Shown here piece after piece: positions 7,956-16,046 of a stretch of DNA of 64,000 nucleotides. Within the stretch, counting starts at the first letter, position 1. The number at the start of each line of letters is the position of its first letter. The notes below the pieces were generated by a model. It was not told the origin of the DNA, did not search any database, and saw only the letters and a list, made by a program, of their open reading frames with translations. The position numbers were made by a program, and so were the translations under genes. The DNA comes from JBEEJL01 sp043744215 (GTDB taxonomy: Bacteria; Pseudomonadota; Gammaproteobacteria; Burkholderiales; JBEEJL01): contig JAYTVC010000083.1 of NCBI GenBank assembly GCA_043744215.1, positions 1-64,000 of the forward strand, given 5' to 3'.

Positions 7956-8882
7956 ATGCAACCTTCTTTGCCTAACCAATTTATAAGCAATGCTCATTTG
8001 TTTTTGTTGAGCCGATTTCTCACACCCAGGGAAACAACATATGCAGACGGTTCGCATTGGGATGCGGCTCTCGGGGAAACCGCAAGCCATGCTATTTTTC
8101 AGTTTATCAATGATGGACTTATCGAGCCTACTAGTTTGAAGGAAAAGCTAGAACGTCAGCATACGGTTGTTGACCTCAAGGCACTACTCAAGCAACGAAA
8201 TTTAAAAACTTCTGGAAACAAGGAATCGCTTATTGACCGTCTTGTTGAAGTAGATCGATTAACTATGGAGTCAACTGTTTACCACATAAAAATTTATAGT
8301 TGCACTCCAATTGGCCGTGAGATCGCGGAGAATTTCTTGTATGAGAAACTCAAGATCGAAGCTCATGCTGTAAATTCTAGCCGTGATCTTCTTTTGTTAG
8401 GAAATTTCAAAGGTGCTCTTGACACTTGTTCGTCCTTTCAATTGAACGAAATCCATTTTTTACCATTTGTTCCTCCCTCGGAAGCTTTTTTTCGTCTTTT
8501 GTTAGTAGCGCGACCCCGAATTCTCCTAGAGCTTTCTTCGACGGATTGGGCTTCGTTAAGAATTGCTACTATGCTAAGTATGTTTTGGGGAGGCGATTTT
8601 TCCGATTGGCTACCCGCAAATTTTATTGGGCTGGATCGTTTCGATAAAAATACTATATGTCGAATGCTTTTTTTTAATGCTTGCTACCTCGAGGATTTGG
8701 AAGAATTTCGCGACGAAAATTGCAGACACCTCACAATTGAACATGCTGACGAACTAACTTGTAATGAGTGTAAGCGAATTTGTGGCAAGAGCTATACCCT
8801 TGAAGATGTACCTGAACTCCCTTTTGAAGGCTGTACATGCCGTATGGGATGCCGTTGCAAAGCATTTGCGATAACGTCATAA
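7956..8882 (+). CDS. SAP-domain protein with C-terminal cysteine cluster, function unknown
   Basis: 308 residues. Residues about 72-98 (VDLKALLKQRNLKTSGNKES then LIDRLVE) match the SAP DNA-binding motif, a helix-extended-helix seen in chromatin and nuclease-associated proteins. The C-terminus has CNECKRICG and, after 20 residues, GCTCRMGCRCKAF, a likely zinc-binding cluster. The middle is unrecognised. The gene is visibly more AT-rich than its neighbours and uses codons unlike them, so it is probably a transferred gene. Flanks carry repeats but no transposase. The start at 7956 is the first ATG of the frame and has only a weak ribosome-binding site. Confidence 0.65.
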   Translation: MQPSLPNQFISNAHLFLLSRFLTPRETTYADGSHWDAALGETASHAIFQFINDGLIEPTSLKEKLERQHTVVDLKALLKQRNLKTSGNKESLIDRLVEVDRLTMESTVYHIKIYSCTPIGREIAENFLYEKLKIEAHAVNSSRDLLLLGNFKGALDTCSSFQLNEIHFLPFVPPSEAFFRLLLVARPRILLELSSTDWASLRIATMLSMFWGGDFSDWLPANFIGLDRFDKNTICRMLFFNACYLEDLEEFRDENCRHLTIEHADELTCNECKRICGKSYTLEDVPELPFEGCTCRMGCRCKAFAITS

Positions 8883-8939
8883 GCGCCGCAGGTTGGGGTT
8901 AGGCACATACCCCAACATTATTAACGCCAGTTGAAGTGT

Positions 8940-9015
8940 GTAGGTCGGGAATCCTTTCCCGACAAATGGTTCTGTGATAGCTGAGGCTGACGTCGGCAAG
9001 GGATTGCCGACCTAC
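8940..9015. repeat. Inverted repeat, 24-bp arms (GTAGGTCGG...CCGAC)
   Basis: Arm 8940-8963 and arm 8992-9015 are inverted copies (GTAGGTCGG, AATCC, CCGAC) with three differences and a 28-base loop. A related single arm occurs at 40164-40193, also followed by AAATGGT. The remaining gap 8883-9204 holds no convincing gene. Confidence 0.7.
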
Positions 9016-9204
9016 GTCATGTCCCTTCACCCGCGCATCCATCTTGACGGTCAACCGCTGCACTTCGCCCTAGTAATTTCGCCACTTGGATTCCAATTAA
9101 CCCGCCCAAGGGAAGTGAGTGCGCTAATAAAAAAGCCAAGGGTTTGTAATGTAGGCCAGTAGGCTTGTTTACCATCCGGCTCAATGGGATTGCGCCCTAC
9201 TGTT

Positions 9205-10206
9205 TTAAACCCGCAACGGCGCTTCATCCATTAACGCGATCTGCTCGCGCAATTCCAATATTCGGTCCTGCCAATAACGCTGGGTGTTGAACCAAGGGAA
9301 TGCGATGGGAAAAGCCGGGTCGTGCCAGCGTCGTGCGAGCCAGGCGGAGTAATGTAGCAAACGTAAAGTACGCAGCGCTTCGACTAGGTGCAATTCGCGG
9401 TCGTCGAATTCACTAAAGTCTTCGTAGCCGCGCAACACATGGCCGAGCTGGGTTTGCATCGACGCGCGGTCGCCCGACAGCAGCATCCACAAATCCTGCA
9501 CGGCCGGCCCCATGCGCGCGTCGTCGAAATCAACAAAGTGCGGGCCGGGCTGCTTGCCTTCGTTGTTCCACAACACATTACCTGCGTGACAATCGCCGTG
9601 CAGGCGCAAGATTTTTATTTCGCCGGCGCGCTCATAACACCGGTGCGCACCATCGAGCGCTTGCGCGCTGACGCTTTGCCAGGCGTCGAGTAAATCGATG
9701 GGGATGAATTTGTTTTCTAGCAAAAAATTTCGCGGCTCGACGCCGAACGATTCAACGTCGAGTGCAGGGCGATGGGCAAAATTATTCAGCGCGCCAACGG
9801 CGTGAATGCGGCCGATGAAGCGCCCGATCCATTCCAGCGTGTTGCTGTCATCCAGTTCTGGCGCGCGGCCGCCCTGGCGCGGATAAACAGTGAAGCGAAA
9901 ACCTTCGTGGGTGTGCAAGGTGCTGCCGTTGATAATCATCGCCGGTACGACGGGAATTTCCCGCTCCGCAAGTTCCTGTACAAAGCTGTGTTCTTCGAGA
10001 ATCGCTTCGTCGCTCCAACGTGCCGGGCGGTAAAATTTTGCGATCAGCGGCGGACTGTTTTCGACACCGATTTGATACACGCGGTTTTCGTAACTGTTGA
10101 GGGCGAGTAAACGGCCATCGCCGCGCAAACCGATGCTTTGCAAAGCGTCGAGAATACAATCGGGCGTGAGCGTGGAGTAGGGCGGGGCGGTGTTATTAGT
10201 TGTCAT
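9205..10206 (-). CDS. srkA: Stress-response serine/threonine kinase SrkA (YihE/RdoA family)
   Basis: 333 residues from ATG 10206; a GTG at 10230 would add eight residues. The N-lobe shows SYENRVYQIG and a Lys in LIAKFYRPARW. The C-lobe carries the APH-type catalytic loop LRLHGDCHAGNVLW and metal-binding FVDFDDARMGP. Length and these motifs match YihE/SrkA, a cytoplasmic kinase that counters reactive-oxygen-linked death pathways. It is divergent from the flavoprotein gene at 10296, with about 90 bases between the starts. Confidence 0.92.
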   Translation of the reverse strand: MTTNNTAPPYSTLTPDCILDALQSIGLRGDGRLLALNSYENRVYQIGVENSPPLIAKFYRPARWSDEAILEEHSFVQELAEREIPVVPAMIINGSTLHTHEGFRFTVYPRQGGRAPELDDSNTLEWIGRFIGRIHAVGALNNFAHRPALDVESFGVEPRNFLLENKFIPIDLLDAWQSVSAQALDGAHRCYERAGEIKILRLHGDCHAGNVLWNNEGKQPGPHFVDFDDARMGPAVQDLWMLLSGDRASMQTQLGHVLRGYEDFSEFDDRELHLVEALRTLRLLHYSAWLARRWHDPAFPIAFPWFNTQRYWQDRILELREQIALMDEAPLRV

Positions 10207-10295
10207 GGCGCAATTGTACGGGGTGCGCACGAGCTTTACTTGTGATTTTATTTAGGCTCGTGCTTATGGACGAATTCAGTTATTGTGCATCCCCT

Positions 10296-11483
10296 ATGCA
10301 CACCAAAAATCCCAACCAATTCGATGTCATTGTTATCGGTGCCGGCGCTGCCGGTATGATGTGCGCCGCGCAGGCCAGCCAGCGTGGGCGGCGCGTGTTG
10401 TTGATTGACCATTATCATAAGCTCGGCGAAAAAATCCGCATCTCGGGAGGCGGGCGCTGCAATTTCACTAATTTGCATTGCAAGCCGGAAAATTTTCTCT
10501 CGCAAAACCCACACTTCGCTCGCTCGGCGCTGGCACGTTTTACGCCGCAAGATTTTATTAAATTGGTGGAGCGTTACAAAATCAAATATCACGAAAAAAC
10601 CCTAGGCCAATTGTTTTGCGATGACAGTGCGCAACAAATTATCGACATGCTGAAAAGCGAATGCGAAGCCGGAAACGTTGAATGGAAAATGCCATGCGAA
10701 GTGCAGGGCGTGTCGCGTGAGGGAAAGGGCTATACGGTTAAAACCGGCCAAGGCGATTTTGTAGCAGATTCGCTGGTCATAGCCACGGGCGGTTTGACTG
10801 TGCCAAAAATTGGCGCCAGCCCATTTGGCTACCGCATCGCGGAGCAGTTCGGCCATGCCATTGTGCCGCCACGACCGGCGCTGGTGCCGCTGAGTTTTGC
10901 GCCGGAGACTTTGCAACAGTTTGGCGATTTATCTGGTGTGGCGCTCGATGCCGAGGTGAGCTGCAACGGCGGGCGTTTCCGTGAAGCTATTTTACTCACG
11001 CATCGTGGTTTGTCTGGGCCGGCGATATTGCAGGTTTCGTCGTATTGGCAGGGCGGCGATTGGTTGTCGGTCAATTGCCTGCCGGCCTGCGCCGCCGAAG
11101 ATTGGCTGCTTTCACAACACAAAAACAAAACGAACCTGGATAATGTGCTGGCAGAAGTTTTACCCAAACGCTTTGCGCAAGCGTGGTGCAAACAACTCGG
11201 CGACGTGAAACCAATCAATCAATACAGCGAAAAAATGTTGCGCATAATCGCGCATGGCTTACACGATTGGCGTGTGCAGCCCTCCGGCACGCTGGGTTAT
11301 AACAAAGCCGAAGTGACCATCGGCGGCGTGAGCACGGAGAAAATTTCATCCAAAACCATGGAGTCACAACTTGTTCCTGGCTTATATTTTATTGGCGAAG
11401 TGGTCGATGTAACCGGACATCTGGGTGGGTTTAATTTCCAGTGGGCTTGGGCCAGCGGATTCGCGGCGGGGCAGGCGGTATGA
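10296..11483 (+). CDS. FAD-dependent oxidoreductase, BaiN/HI0933 (YhiN) family
   Basis: 395 residues from this start. FDVIVIGAGAAGMMCAAQ is the dinucleotide-binding motif near the N-terminus; GEKIRISGGGRCNFTN is the signature of the HI0933/YhiN flavoproteins; LGGFNFQWAWASGFAAGQ closes the FAD site. Members are cytosolic flavoproteins of largely unknown substrate; BaiN reduces bile-acid intermediates. ATG 10296 places the GxGxxG motif about 14 residues in, as in relatives; ATG 10266 would add ten residues. Confidence 0.88.
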   Translation: MHTKNPNQFDVIVIGAGAAGMMCAAQASQRGRRVLLIDHYHKLGEKIRISGGGRCNFTNLHCKPENFLSQNPHFARSALARFTPQDFIKLVERYKIKYHEKTLGQLFCDDSAQQIIDMLKSECEAGNVEWKMPCEVQGVSREGKGYTVKTGQGDFVADSLVIATGGLTVPKIGASPFGYRIAEQFGHAIVPPRPALVPLSFAPETLQQFGDLSGVALDAEVSCNGGRFREAILLTHRGLSGPAILQVSSYWQGGDWLSVNCLPACAAEDWLLSQHKNKTNLDNVLAEVLPKRFAQAWCKQLGDVKPINQYSEKMLRIIAHGLHDWRVQPSGTLGYNKAEVTIGGVSTEKISSKTMESQLVPGLYFIGEVVDVTGHLGGFNFQWAWASGFAAGQAV

Positions 11484-11489
11484 TAATTT

Positions 11490-12986
11490 TTAAGTCGTAA
11501 GTGAAGCCTGTTTCACGGCGTGCTCCCAATGCGTCATGCGTTCCTCTGCCTGCTGGCGCGACAGAGCCGGCAGAAAACGCCGCTCCGCTTTCCACAAATT
11601 TGCGAGTTGTTCGAGATTTTGATAAACGCCTGTTGCCAAGCCTGCGAGATATGCAACGCCCAATGCCGTGGTTTCGGTGACCTGCGGACGGACGACCGGT
11701 ATGCCGAGCAAGTCCGCTTGAAATTGCATCAACATATTATTCACGCATGCGCCACCATCAACGCGCAATTCAGTGATAGGTGTATTACCGTTTGATTGCG
11801 CGTCGCGGTCCATCGCTTGCAACAACGCGGCGCTTTGGTAAGCAATGGATTCGAGAGCGGCGCGGGCAATGTGCGCGCTTGTGCTGCCGCGGGTCAATCC
11901 GACGATCGCGCCTCTTGCGTCTGCGTTCCAGTAGGGCGCACCCAAACCGGTGAATGCCGGCACGAACATGACGCCGCCTGTGTCGGGCACAGATACGGCC
12001 AATGCTTCTATCTCATTCGATGATTGAATTATTTTTAATCCGTCGCGCAGCCACTGTACGGCTGCGCCACCGATGAACACGCTGCCTTCAAGCGCAAATT
12101 GTGGTTGAGGAGATATTTGTGCCGCAGCGGTGCTGATCAAACCGTTTTTTGATTCAATACAGTGAGCGCCGCAATGCATGAGCATAAAGCAGCCCGTGCC
12201 ATAAGTATTTTTTGCCAGACCAGACGTAAAACAGGCTTGGCCAAACAATGCCGCTTGTTGATCGCCCGCGATGCCGCCGATAGGAATGCTTGCGCCAAAA
12301 ATCGCTGCGTCCGTTTCACCGAAGATATAACTTGAAGGATTCACGGTTGGTAACAGGCTGGCGGGAATGCGCAGCGCGGTAAGCAAATCGGCATCCCACT
12401 GATTGTGATGAATATTGAACAGCATGGTGCGCGATGCATTGCTCACATCGGTGACATGCAATCTGCCGCCTGTGAGTTGCCAGACGAGCCATGTATCGAT
12501 GGTGCCAAAAGCCAGTTCACCCCGCTCAGCCAGAGCACGAGCGCCGGAAACATTATCCAGTAGCCATTGAATTTTTGTAGCGGAAAAATAGGGGTCAATC
12601 ACCAGCCCGGTCTTTGCCTGCACTGCGCCCGCCAGCCCTTGTTCACGCAGTTGTTCGCAGGCGAGGGCGGTGCGCCGGTCCTGCCAGACAATGGCATTGT
12701 GAAGCGGTTGGCCGGTTTTGCGGTTCCACAGCAGGCTGGTTTCCCGCTGGTTGGTGATGCCTATGCCAGCGATTTGCGATGCGCTTAATCCGGCTTTGGC
12801 CAGTGCTTCGCGCGCAGTCAGCATTTGCGACGACCATATTTCCTGCGGGTCATGCTCAACCCAGCCAGGTTGTGGAAAAATCTGGCGAAATTCGCGTTGT
12901 GCCATGGCAACCATGTGGCCATGCTCGTCGAACACGATGCTGCGTGAACTGGAGGTTCCTTGATCGAGGGCGAGGAGATATTTCAT
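11490..12986 (-). CDS. glpK: Glycerol kinase
   Basis: 498 residues, full length for GlpK. DQGTSSSRSIVFD (phosphate 1 loop), GITNQRETSLLWNRKTG, WQDRRT, GGAAVQWLRDGL and the C-terminal ELRVDGGACVNN/LMQFQADLLG motif of FGGY kinases are all visible. It phosphorylates glycerol to sn-glycerol-3-phosphate using ATP. Divergently transcribed from glpD, which uses the product; no glpF permease or glpR repressor lies in the window. Confidence 0.97.
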   Translation of the reverse strand: MKYLLALDQGTSSSRSIVFDEHGHMVAMAQREFRQIFPQPGWVEHDPQEIWSSQMLTAREALAKAGLSASQIAGIGITNQRETSLLWNRKTGQPLHNAIVWQDRRTALACEQLREQGLAGAVQAKTGLVIDPYFSATKIQWLLDNVSGARALAERGELAFGTIDTWLVWQLTGGRLHVTDVSNASRTMLFNIHHNQWDADLLTALRIPASLLPTVNPSSYIFGETDAAIFGASIPIGGIAGDQQAALFGQACFTSGLAKNTYGTGCFMLMHCGAHCIESKNGLISTAAAQISPQPQFALEGSVFIGGAAVQWLRDGLKIIQSSNEIEALAVSVPDTGGVMFVPAFTGLGAPYWNADARGAIVGLTRGSTSAHIARAALESIAYQSAALLQAMDRDAQSNGNTPITELRVDGGACVNNMLMQFQADLLGIPVVRPQVTETTALGVAYLAGLATGVYQNLEQLANLWKAERRFLPALSRQQAEERMTHWEHAVKQASLTT

Positions 12987-13021
12987 GATCTGTCAGTTGG
13001 CTTCAAATAAGGGTTGCCCAA

Positions 13022-13052
13022 AATCAAGTATGCTTGATTACCCGCCTATAAT
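13022..13052. promoter_or_regulatory. glpK-glpD divergent region: inverted repeat operator and -10 box
   Basis: AATCAAG (13022-13028) and CTTGATT (13033-13039) form a perfect 7-bp inverted repeat around TATG. A TATAAT (13047-13052) follows eight bases later, oriented toward glpD, about 80 bases before its ATG. The palindrome would overlap the -35 position, as expected of a repressor site. The identity of the regulator (GlpR-like?) is inferred only from position. Confidence 0.45.
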
Positions 13053-13134
13053 ATCGAAATATCTGTCGGAAAAAATATTGAATGCGAAACTTAATTTCAA
13101 TCATACCGTTTTGCCCGTTTGCGAAAATTTGGCC

Positions 13135-14691
13135 ATGACAACTGACGCTTTTGCGCCTGTGATGCAATGTGATGTGCTTGTCGTCGGCGGCGGCATCAAT
13201 GGCACGGGTATCGCGCGCGACTTGGCAGGCCGCGGGCTGGCTGTCGTGTTGTGTGAAAAAGACGATCTGGCGCAGCACACGTCGTCTTGTTCTACCAAGT
13301 TAATTCATGGCGGCTTGCGCTACCTTGAGCACTACGAGTTTTCCCTGGTGCGCAAAGCGCTTCAGGAGCGGGAAGTTTTGCTGAAAAGCGCGCCGCATAT
13401 CATGTGGCCGCTACGCTTTGTGATGCCGCATGATCCGGCTATGCGGCCGGCGTGGATGATCAGGGCAGGCATTTTTTTGTACGACCATCTTGCCCGCCGC
13501 AATGTGTTGCCCGGCTCGGAAACCATAGCCTTGCGCCGACACGAAGCAGGCAGGGCGCTCAAGCCGGAATTCACAACGGCCTTTGCCTATTCCGATGGCT
13601 GGGTTGACGATGCGCGGCTGGTAGTGCTTAACGCGATGGATGCCCGCCGTCTGGGGGCCACTGTGCTAACCCACACAAAATGTATTTCAGCGCAAAGGGC
13701 AGAGGAGGCCTGGCAAGCTACATTGCAATCCGATGAGGGCATTACTTATTCAATTCACACGCGCGCACTGGTGAACGCGGCGGGGCCGTGGGCTGAACAA
13801 TTTTTGCGTGAACATGCAAAACAAAAAAAAGTGAAGTCGCTACGGCTGATAAAAGGCAGCCACATTGTGGTGAAAAAAATTTTCGAGCACCCAATGGCCT
13901 ATATTTTTCAAGGCGCGGATAAACGCATCGTGTTCGCTATTCCTTATGAGCAGGATTTCACGCTTATCGGCACCACCGACGTGGAGCTGGATTCTGCGCC
14001 TGACGACGTGCGAATCGATACGCAGGAAACTGAATATTTATGTCAGCAAGTCAGCCGCTATTTCGCAAAGCCTGTCACTGCCGCTGATGTGGTATGGAGT
14101 TATTCCGGTGTGCGACCGTTACTTGACGACGCAGAAGATGATCCCGCTGCCGTTACGCGCGACTACCGGCTTGAATTGGATCTGCAGGGCGCGCCATTAC
14201 TGTCGGCGTGGGGCGGCAAACTCACAACCTACCGCAAATTGGCGGAGGAGGCCGCTGATTTATTGTGTCAGGCGCTCGGTTCAGCAAAACCGGGCTGGAC
14301 AGCAAAGGCATTCCTGCCTGGCGGCAATCTTAGCAATTATATTGGCGCTGCTGTGCGACCCGATCTGGATTTCGAACGGTTCGAAAAAGAATTGGCTCAC
14401 ATTTACTCGTGGCTGCCAAATGCATTGCGGCATCGCATGGCTCGATGCCACGGGACATTGATCAGCGAAGTTTTGGGCGATGCAAAATGTTTGGCTGATC
14501 TGGGAAAGGAAATCGTGCCCGGCCTGCACGAAGCTGAACTGCATTATTTTTGCCAATCCGAATGGGCACGGACGGCGGCTGATATTTTATGGCGGCGGAC
14601 CAAACTGGGTTTGCATAGTAATGCAGAGGATTACGGCAAACTGGAAAAATGGCTTCAGGAAAGGAAGGGTGTGAAAGGAGTTACTGACTAA
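13135..14691 (+). CDS. glpD: Aerobic glycerol-3-phosphate dehydrogenase
   Basis: 518 residues. DVLVVGGGINGTGIARDLAG is the FAD-binding motif, followed by CSTKLIHGGLRYLE, GTTDVE and WSYSGVRPL, all typical of GlpD. The membrane-associated enzyme oxidises glycerol-3-phosphate to dihydroxyacetone phosphate and feeds electrons to quinone. The frame is open from 12985, but ATG 13135 lies just before the FAD motif and leaves a 148-base divergent control region with glpK; the longer form would start on top of the glpK start codon. Confidence 0.95.
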   Translation: MTTDAFAPVMQCDVLVVGGGINGTGIARDLAGRGLAVVLCEKDDLAQHTSSCSTKLIHGGLRYLEHYEFSLVRKALQEREVLLKSAPHIMWPLRFVMPHDPAMRPAWMIRAGIFLYDHLARRNVLPGSETIALRRHEAGRALKPEFTTAFAYSDGWVDDARLVVLNAMDARRLGATVLTHTKCISAQRAEEAWQATLQSDEGITYSIHTRALVNAAGPWAEQFLREHAKQKKVKSLRLIKGSHIVVKKIFEHPMAYIFQGADKRIVFAIPYEQDFTLIGTTDVELDSAPDDVRIDTQETEYLCQQVSRYFAKPVTAADVVWSYSGVRPLLDDAEDDPAAVTRDYRLELDLQGAPLLSAWGGKLTTYRKLAEEAADLLCQALGSAKPGWTAKAFLPGGNLSNYIGAAVRPDLDFERFEKELAHIYSWLPNALRHRMARCHGTLISEVLGDAKCLADLGKEIVPGLHEAELHYFCQSEWARTAADILWRRTKLGLHSNAEDYGKLEKWLQERKGVKGVTD

Positions 14692-14797
14692 GACTATCCG
14701 CAACGCATCCAGATTTAATTTAACATAATATAAATTATACGCAATTTAGCTATATGGGCTACGAAGTCTTTAATATTGATTTTAAAGATTAAATAAA

Positions 14798-14826
14798 CTC
14801 TATAACCTATTGTTTTTATTCAATTT
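14798..14826. repeat. Dispersed AT-rich repeat, degenerate copy
   Basis: CTATAACCTATTG then TTTTTATTCAATTTT resembles the dispersed repeat and abuts the stop codon of the DUF1501 gene. The rest of 14692-14827 is AT-rich with a weak TCTTTAA/TTAAAGA inverted repeat. Confidence 0.35.
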
Positions 14827-14827
14827 T

Positions 14828-16036
14828 CTACAAAAATAATTTGAAGGTTTCAAATTTGTTTTTGAGTATGTCCGCAGAGCTTTGATGACCGAGCCAGCCC
14901 TCAATCATGCTGGCGTAAACGCGGCGGAAATCGGTTGTGTGAATCAAGTTATCGCCAGCGTCGAGTTTGCCTAGATCAACGCGTTGGCCATACTGCCCGC
15001 CTTTGACTGGCTTACCGACGACAAACATTGGCCCGGCGGTGCCGTGGTCGGTGCCGAGGTTGGCGTTTTCGGGTACGCGGCGGCCAAACTCCGAAAACAG
15101 CATCAAGCTCACTTGGTCGGCTTTGCCGATGCGTTCCATGTCGCGCATAAACGCGCTGACCGAATCAGATACATAAGTCAGCAAGCGCGCGTGCAAGTCG
15201 GCTTGTTGTACATGCGTGTCAAAAGCATTATTGCGGAACGCCAGGTAATACAGCCGGGTCGGCATGCCGGCGTTTATCAGCGCGGCGACTTTGGGCAACT
15301 GCAATGGCACGATGCCGTAATCGATCGGCGTTTGATACTTCGCCCAGGCTTCGCGCACCAGGCTTGATGCGTTCACTGCGCCGCGCGCCGCGTCGCGCAA
15401 AAACTGGTGCGATGCGCTTACAGATCCGCTGGTTTCGCTGACGCTATCGAGCAATGGGCGCAACTGAAAGTTGCCGTTGCGCTGAAAGCGTTCCGGGTCG
15501 TCGAACACGATGGGCACATGGAGACGGCTTTTCACAGCGAGCGATTGCGCTGTGTCGATATTCACTATGCCATTATTCGCCTGCGGCGGAAGGATAGCGT
15601 CAGCCGCCCTGCCCATCCAGCCGTATTCTTCGCCACGGTTGGGCGCGGCAGTATGCCAATACGCCATCGAGGTGAAATGCGAATACGAGGGATTGTCGTA
15701 ACCGCAGCCGTGTATCACCGCCAGCTTGCCGTCTTTATATAGCCGCTCAAACCCGCGCATGCCCGAGCTCCAGCCGAAATGGTCGTCAATCTTGCGCAGT
15801 TTATCCGGCTTGATGCCGAGGTTTGGCCGCAGCCGGTAGTAAATGTCGTCGCCATACGGCACCAGAGTATTCAGGCCGTCATTGCCGCCGGATAATTCGA
15901 GCACAACTAGAATGCGTTCGTTGTTCGGCTCGGCGGCCAGCGCGCGCGATAACATCAGCGGCATGGACGCCGCCGCTCCCAAAGACATAGAGGCTTTGAG
16001 AAAATCACGGCGGTTATTGTGAGAATGATCGTGCAT
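14828..16036 (-). CDS. DUF1501 family secreted protein
   Basis: 402 residues. NNRRDFLKAS then a hydrophobic stretch is a Tat signal with cleavage near ALAAE. LVVLELSGGNDGLNTLVPYGDD and LMLFSEFGRRVPENANLGTDHG, HGTAGPMF are hallmarks of DUF1501, an alkaline-phosphatase/sulfatase-like fold. It follows the DUF1800 gene by ten bases on the same strand; the two families are nearly always paired, and their biochemical role is unproven. Confidence 0.92.
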   Translation of the reverse strand: MHDHSHNNRRDFLKASMSLGAAASMPLMLSRALAAEPNNERILVVLELSGGNDGLNTLVPYGDDIYYRLRPNLGIKPDKLRKIDDHFGWSSGMRGFERLYKDGKLAVIHGCGYDNPSYSHFTSMAYWHTAAPNRGEEYGWMGRAADAILPPQANNGIVNIDTAQSLAVKSRLHVPIVFDDPERFQRNGNFQLRPLLDSVSETSGSVSASHQFLRDAARGAVNASSLVREAWAKYQTPIDYGIVPLQLPKVAALINAGMPTRLYYLAFRNNAFDTHVQQADLHARLLTYVSDSVSAFMRDMERIGKADQVSLMLFSEFGRRVPENANLGTDHGTAGPMFVVGKPVKGGQYGQRVDLGKLDAGDNLIHTTDFRRVYASMIEGWLGHQSSADILKNKFETFKLFL

Positions 16037-16046
16037 GTCTATCGCC

